A stretch of DNA of 59,107 nucleotides from a virus: the IMG/VR virus record IMGVR_UViG_3300020453_000595, positions 1-59,107 of that record, one strand, 5' to 3'. Below are positions 56,056 through 59,107 of this stretch, in pieces. The first letter of the stretch is position 1. Every line of letters begins with the position of its first letter. Both the position numbers and the translations under genes were made by a program. Under the pieces are notes generated by a model that searched no databases, had not been told where the DNA came from, and saw only the letters and a list, made by a program, of their open reading frames with translations.

Positions 56056-56663
56056 CTATTGAATCCACTGCTCCAACGCAGGCTCGCCACAAGCCAAGAG
56101 CACAGAAAAGATCAGCCAATAAACAACGACTGGCTCAAGTCCAGATCGTTAGTGATCCTGGCCGGTCAATCAAAGACTTTCCAGACAAAGACGGTGACTG
56201 GTGGTTCTTTCGAGTCGAACATCTCAACTCCGGTTGCCAGCAATGGACAATCAACTGCAGAGAATGGCAACGCTCTTGGGTTCTCCAACAGCAAGAGTGC
56301 AATGTGCAGCTCCAAGAAGGCTTTCACTTCAGCCGCATTAAAAGCGCCGTACAAGTTGAGAACGGCTGGGAAACCAGGCACGTCTTGGACGAACAATTCG
56401 CCTTGGACGAGCCCGAGCCCGAGCAAGACCCACCCATGACCTGGGCCAAGCCTGGCAACGAGGTGCCCGTCGTTCAAAACGAGAAACCCAAGGATCCGCC
56501 AAAAGCTCCGCCTGCTGACCCGGAAGTCATGCGTCGCATAGACACCTGGCTTCGAGTTCTTGCCGAGTGCGGCGTGGAACCATCCCACGACCGCATAGCT
56601 GAGACGGCTGCTGGTTTCTGCACGTCAGTCGAGATCAGCAAGGAACGCCGAGGTAACCGATGA
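56052..56663 (+). CDS. Unknown protein (203 aa), possibly nucleic-acid binding
   Basis: A basic N-terminus (RHKPRAQKRSANKQRLAQVQ), then a beta domain DWWFFRVEHLNSGCQQWTIN, EWQRSWVLQQQECNVQLQEG, a Pro/Glu linker (ALDEPEPEQDPPMTW) and a C-terminal helical part with EVMRRIDTWLRVLAECGVEP. The order suggests two domains joined by an acidic linker. Function unknown. Confidence 0.55.
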   Translation: MTIESTAPTQARHKPRAQKRSANKQRLAQVQIVSDPGRSIKDFPDKDGDWWFFRVEHLNSGCQQWTINCREWQRSWVLQQQECNVQLQEGFHFSRIKSAVQVENGWETRHVLDEQFALDEPEPEQDPPMTWAKPGNEVPVVQNEKPKDPPKAPPADPEVMRRIDTWLRVLAECGVEPSHDRIAETAAGFCTSVEISKERRGNR

Positions 56664-56908
56664 CCACACGCGTCAGCCGCAAGTTCGAGCAGCTCTGCAA
56701 GAGCTACGACAACTTTCTCCGCATCGAGGCAGGTGGCTCGCATGGTCGAGCCGTCTTCCTCGTGAACGGCAAAGAAGAGTCCGTGCCCGTGCCCTACGGC
56801 AGCAAGGTCAGTGACTGCAGCTACCGGAACATCCGCTCTCGGATCAAGGGCACAGCACTGGGGCGGCCCACCTGTATCCGCAACAAATCAAATGGAACCA
56901 TCTCTTGA
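56660..56908 (+). CDS. Small basic protein (82 aa)
   Basis: MTTRVSRKFEQLCKSYDNFL, RIEAGGSHGRAVFLVNGKEE, then YRNIRSRIKGTALGRP. Basic alpha/beta. Overlaps its upstream neighbour by four bases (ATGA) and the next candidate gene by 17 bases. Confidence 0.5.
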   Translation: MTTRVSRKFEQLCKSYDNFLRIEAGGSHGRAVFLVNGKEESVPVPYGSKVSDCSYRNIRSRIKGTALGRPTCIRNKSNGTIS

Positions 56909-57236
56909 TCCAGAGGGCTGTCCTGGCACTTCCGAGTGCTGGGAAAACTACCAAGCCCGATACAGAAGAGCCCAGCTTCGCCAAGACAACTGGGAAAACC
57001 TCGAAGACCTCTACACACAGGAAGAAATCGAATGCTCTGGCACAACGTCGAATGCACCGACTCACTCAACAGGAACCAGCACCACCAGCTGCAAGCCAAG
57101 GATGACGACCAGGCACTCAACCAGTTCCTCGACCTCAGGCAGGCTCAGCCTGCGTTGTACGGCGACTGGAAAATTGAGTGCATCACGCTCATCCAGATAT
57201 GAAGGGGACGTCAACCAAGCCAAACGGTGTACTTGA
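56892..57236 (+). CDS. Doubtful gene: real-looking first half only
   Basis: The first 51 codons read like protein (MEPSLDPEGCPGTSECWENY, QARYRRAQLRQDNWENLEDL, YTQEEIECSG). After about codon 52 the reading becomes Ser/Thr-rich low complexity and overlaps the gene at 57032 in another frame. The true gene may end or shift frame near 57040. Confidence 0.35.
   Translation: MEPSLDPEGCPGTSECWENYQARYRRAQLRQDNWENLEDLYTQEEIECSGTTSNAPTHSTGTSTTSCKPRMTTRHSTSSSTSGRLSLRCTATGKLSASRSSRYEGDVNQAKRCT
57032..57202 (+). CDS. Small protein (56 aa), unknown
   Basis: MLWHNVECTDSLNRNQHHQL, QAKDDDQALNQFLDLRQAQP, ALYGDWKIECITLIQI. Reads as a coherent small alpha/beta protein. It starts within the 3' part of the frame at 56892. 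Confidence 0.45.
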   Translation: MLWHNVECTDSLNRNQHHQLQAKDDDQALNQFLDLRQAQPALYGDWKIECITLIQI

Positions 57237-57396
57237 CGCCCCGATAACAGAGTTCAACCTCACGGATTGCACCTGTACCACTGCACCGCAACCAGGAAAG
57301 ATTGCGAGTGATTACTTGTTCCCGATCAGGTGATCGCTGCAATAAGCCCAAGATCCAGCGCCGCATTGGTTGTAAGCAACTCCCCGATAAACACAC
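57211..57396 (-). pseudogene. Possible displaced third YRGxxY repeat (DUF4278-like)
   Basis: The end of this frame reads VELCYRGVKYTVWLG, a third copy of the CxYRGxxY unit present twice in the gene just upstream, but in a different frame and without a clear start. It may be a remnant separated by a frameshift, or a tiny separate gene starting at a TTG. Confidence 0.3.
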
Positions 57397-57539
57397 TTCG
57401 CGGGATTTGAAATCGGCTCATACGCCAGGGCGACATCGCTCTGGTAATTGATACCCCGATACTTGCACTCTTTGCGCACGCTAAGCGATACCTCCCGCTC
57501 ACCAACTTTCTTGGCGGCAGGGATCCACATCGTGAACAT
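57312..57539 (-). CDS. Protein with two DUF4278-like YRGxxY units (75 aa)
   Basis: From ATG 57539: MFTMWIPAAKKVGEREVSLS, then KECKYRGINYQSD and AKCVYRGVAYNQ, ending AYCSDHLIGNK. The YRGxxY repeat is the signature of DUF4278, a small cyanobacterial domain of unknown function that is also carried by some cyanophages. Leftward among rightward genes. Confidence 0.5.
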   Translation of the reverse strand: MFTMWIPAAKKVGEREVSLSVRKECKYRGINYQSDVALAYEPISNPAKCVYRGVAYNQCGAGSWAYCSDHLIGNK

Positions 57540-57664
57540 TGGACGTCCTCCAAACAGCAACACCCCCGTCGTCTGGTGTTGGTGGTTGCGGTCTTTCGAC
57601 CCGACGATTTCCCTAATCCTATCCAAATTAATTGTATCCGTTGTAACACTATGACCATCACATC

Positions 57665-57838
57665 ATGGAATTCAAGTTCACGCTCGAACGAACGGAATCC
57701 CCTGGCAAATTCGCTTTCGTCACTGTGGAAGACGCTGTCGACCTTGAGGATGCAGTTAATGCAATCCAGCAAGACTTCCCAGGATTCACAATCGAATCCT
57801 TCAGGAACGTCGACGTCCACGAATCAAGTCAAGCTTGA
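57665..57838 (+). CDS. Small acidic protein (57 aa)
   Basis: MEFKFTLERTESPGKFAFVT, VEDAVDLEDAVNAIQQDFPG, FTIESFRNVDVHESSQA: a compact beta-alpha-beta pattern. Function unknown. It overlaps the next gene by 80 bases. Confidence 0.55.
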   Translation: MEFKFTLERTESPGKFAFVTVEDAVDLEDAVNAIQQDFPGFTIESFRNVDVHESSQA

Positions 57839-58055
57839 TCGCTTTCGGAGAGTCTTCCCCAACAGAGTCGAGAAAGTCAGGGAGGCTTTACGCATCCTCG
57901 GTAACTGCTCCAGCAACAACTACGAGTGGAACGAACGCCAAGTCAAGCAATGCTTTGGCTTGCTCTTCCGCGAGTTCATCCACACTGCCGCGCTCTTCGG
58001 CATCACCGTCACCGCCCAGATCAACGGCACTGAAATCCGCACTATTGACTCATGA
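57759..58055 (+). CDS. Small protein (98 aa), start uncertain
   Basis: The convincing part begins KLDRFRRVFPNRVEKVREAL, then CSSNNYEWNERQVKQCFGLL, and ends ALFGITVTAQINGTEIRTID. Upstream of it the frame reads Ser/Thr-rich sequence to an ATG at 57759, so the real start may lie later near 57830. Pattern familiar from cyanophage genomes but without known function. Confidence 0.5.
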   Translation: MQSSKTSQDSQSNPSGTSTSTNQVKLDRFRRVFPNRVEKVREALRILGNCSSNNYEWNERQVKQCFGLLFREFIHTAALFGITVTAQINGTEIRTIDS

Positions 58056-58228
58056 AGCGCAACAACAACGGTGGTAACGCCAGCAATGAACTGATGATCG
58101 CCGCCGGTCAGCAGTCGTTACTTGGCAAGCGACAGAACAACTCACGTCAGATCAAACGTGAGCGCGAGCAACAAGAACGTCGCTCCAACCGGACAAAGAC
58201 AACTCAAGACAAGCGAGGTTTCGCATGA
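58052..58228 (+). CDS. Small basic protein (58 aa)
   Basis: MKRNNNGGNASNELMIAAGQ, SLLGKRQNNSRQIKREREQQ, then a Lys/Arg-rich end. Very basic and probably disordered. Overlaps both neighbours by four bases, so it is co-translated with the genes around it. Confidence 0.5.
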   Translation: MKRNNNGGNASNELMIAAGQQSLLGKRQNNSRQIKREREQQERRSNRTKTTQDKRGFA

Positions 58229-58407
58229 ACCAAAATCCCTTCAACAAATACGGTCTTGCTTCTGCCACGCAATGGCAAGCCCTACGGGAACGCTTGTCGG
58301 AACCAAATGAGCAAGAGCAAGAAGAACAAGAGTATCTCGCTGAACTGATCGAGATTGAAATGGATCCAGAAGATCGACGACCCAAATCACGGAGACCTAC
58401 TAAATGA
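58225..58407 (+). CDS. Small acidic protein (60 aa)
   Basis: MNQNPFNKYGLASATQWQAL, RERLSEPNEQEQEEQEYLAE, then a basic end RRPKSRRPTK. Charged helix. Overlaps by four bases with the PAPS-reductase-like gene downstream. Confidence 0.5.
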   Translation: MNQNPFNKYGLASATQWQALRERLSEPNEQEQEEQEYLAELIEIEMDPEDRRPKSRRPTK

Positions 58408-59107
58408 CATTCCCCGAAGAAGTGAATGCAGGAGCTCTCGTCTTCTGTAATCACTCCGGCGGCAAGGACAGTCAAGCGATGTATTTGCACCTCAGAGAGG
58501 TTGTTCCTACCGACCAGCTCATCATCATCCACGCAGACCTCGGCGAACTCGTCGAGTGGGGTGGAGTTAAGGACCACATCCGCGCCAACATCGATGGCCG
58601 CAAGCTCGAGATTGCCCATGCCTACTACAGGGATGGCAGCAACAAAGACTTGCTTGGCTACGTTCGCAAGCGTGGTATGTGGCCCAGCAACTCCAGCCGC
58701 TTCTGCACCAGTGACCTCAAGCGAGATCCCATCTCACGAGAGATCCGCCGGATCATGAAAGAACGCGGAGCTACCCGTGCCATCAATTGCATGGGACTCC
58801 GCGCCGAAGAGTCAGCCAACCGAGCCAAGGCCCTGCCCTGGAAACTCAATAGCAGGCTGACCAATAGCAAACGCACAGTTCATGACTGCAACCCGATCCT
58901 TCAGATGAAGGAGCACGAGGTTTACGCCGCAGTCGCTGCAGCTGGGCAAGAAGTTCACTGGGCCTACAAGGCAGGAATGAACAGACTCTCCTGTTCGTTC
59001 TGTGTCTTGGCAGGCAAAGACGACTTACGCACAGCAGCAAAACTCAGGCCCGATTTGCTTCAGACCTACCTGGACCTGGAGCAAGAGATCGGCCACACCT
59101 TCCAAAA
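58404..59107 (+). CDS. PAPS reductase-like protein (3' end outside window)
   Basis: At least 234 residues. PP-loop FCNHSGGKDSQAMYL (S18-S23), then DQLIIIHADLGELVEWGGVK, RFCTSDLKRDPISREIRRIM and INCMGLRAEESANRAK, and a Cys pair SCSFCVLAG near the cut edge. This is the adenine nucleotide alpha-hydrolase/PAPS reductase superfamily; phage members may act on sulfur nucleotides or in nucleic-acid modification. It differs clearly from the copy at 42609, so the two are not recent duplicates. Confidence 0.8.
   Translation, partial: MTFPEEVNAGALVFCNHSGGKDSQAMYLHLREVVPTDQLIIIHADLGELVEWGGVKDHIRANIDGRKLEIAHAYYRDGSNKDLLGYVRKRGMWPSNSSRFCTSDLKRDPISREIRRIMKERGATRAINCMGLRAEESANRAKALPWKLNSRLTNSKRTVHDCNPILQMKEHEVYAAVAAAGQEVHWAYKAGMNRLSCSFCVLAGKDDLRTAAKLRPDLLQTYLDLEQEIGHTFQ

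Noticed and set aside
1-59107. Integrated prophage with host flanks
   Set aside because: Phage-like genes extend to both edges and on both sides of int and the tRNA; no cyanobacterial housekeeping genes are seen.
1-59107. psbA, psbD, tail sheath, DNA polymerase, primase or RNA polymerase genes
   Set aside because: Looked for by characteristic motifs; none is present in the window.

Overview
The window is a stretch of a large tailed-phage genome that most likely infects marine picocyanobacteria, with Synechococcus more likely than Prochlorococcus given the roughly balanced base composition (my estimate). It has portal, terminase, capsid, scaffold, ejection-protein and endolysin genes. It also carries genes typical of cyanophages: a plant-type 2Fe-2S ferredoxin, an NblA-like phycobilisome-degradation protein, a protein with a CP12-like C-terminal motif, a DUF4278-like protein and a small outer-membrane beta-barrel. 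I see no tail sheath, no very long tape-measure protein, and no DNA polymerase or primase. The long portal and the capsid sequence suggest a podovirus-like virion, possibly distantly N4-like, but that is inference. Both window edges cut through genes, so the genome is larger than 59 kb.

Layout. (1) 1-6775, mostly leftward: a lytic-transglycosylase virion protein (cut by the edge), NblA-like and HNH genes, a secreted beta-barrel, an excisionase-like and a tyrosine-recombinase gene, a tRNA-Ala(GGC), and about a dozen very small genes chained by overlapping start and stop codons. (2) 6877-9497, rightward: holin-like membrane proteins, then a ferredoxin between two related secreted proteins. (3) 9415-27478, leftward: virion surface and tail genes, including four glycine-rich adhesin-like genes in an A-B-A-B order, many small beta-structured virion proteins, coiled-coil proteins, a decoration-like protein and the major capsid protein. 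(4) 27567-32652, rightward: two LAGLIDADG-type genes beside the capsid gene, the CP12-like gene and a tail-fibre module. (5) 32649-49124, leftward: two-domain endolysin, scaffold, portal (overlapping the scaffold gene by 491 bases), terminase, a SLOG protein and a long series of Ala/Gly-rich probable ejection proteins interrupted by a PAPS-reductase-like gene. (6) 49125-49929: a gene-poor divergent region with AT-rich repeats and iteron-like repeats, a candidate origin or control region. (7) 49930-59107, mainly rightward: small unknown genes, probably early or host-takeover functions. In its first part nearly every gene is separated by a strong terminator followed at once by a conserved element with consensus AATWCAACRGTGCATT. 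A leftward four-gene insert (53441-54533) resembles virion genes. The region ends in a second PAPS-reductase-like gene cut by the edge.

How it works together. Terminase, portal, scaffold, capsid and decoration proteins build and fill the head. The Gly/Ala-rich proteins and the transglycosylase protein probably leave the head during DNA entry. Glycine-rich and fibre proteins bind the cell surface. Holin-like proteins and the endolysin end the cycle. NblA-like, ferredoxin and CP12-like proteins would redirect phycobilisomes, electron flow and carbon metabolism. The integrase, excisionase and repeated arm-like sites beside a tRNA gene point to a capacity to integrate.

The most unusual features are the terminator/element cassette array on the right, the iteron region at the divergence point, the portal/scaffold double-coding overlap and the duplicated glycine-rich gene pair. 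All functional calls come from reading the sequence; no database search was possible.
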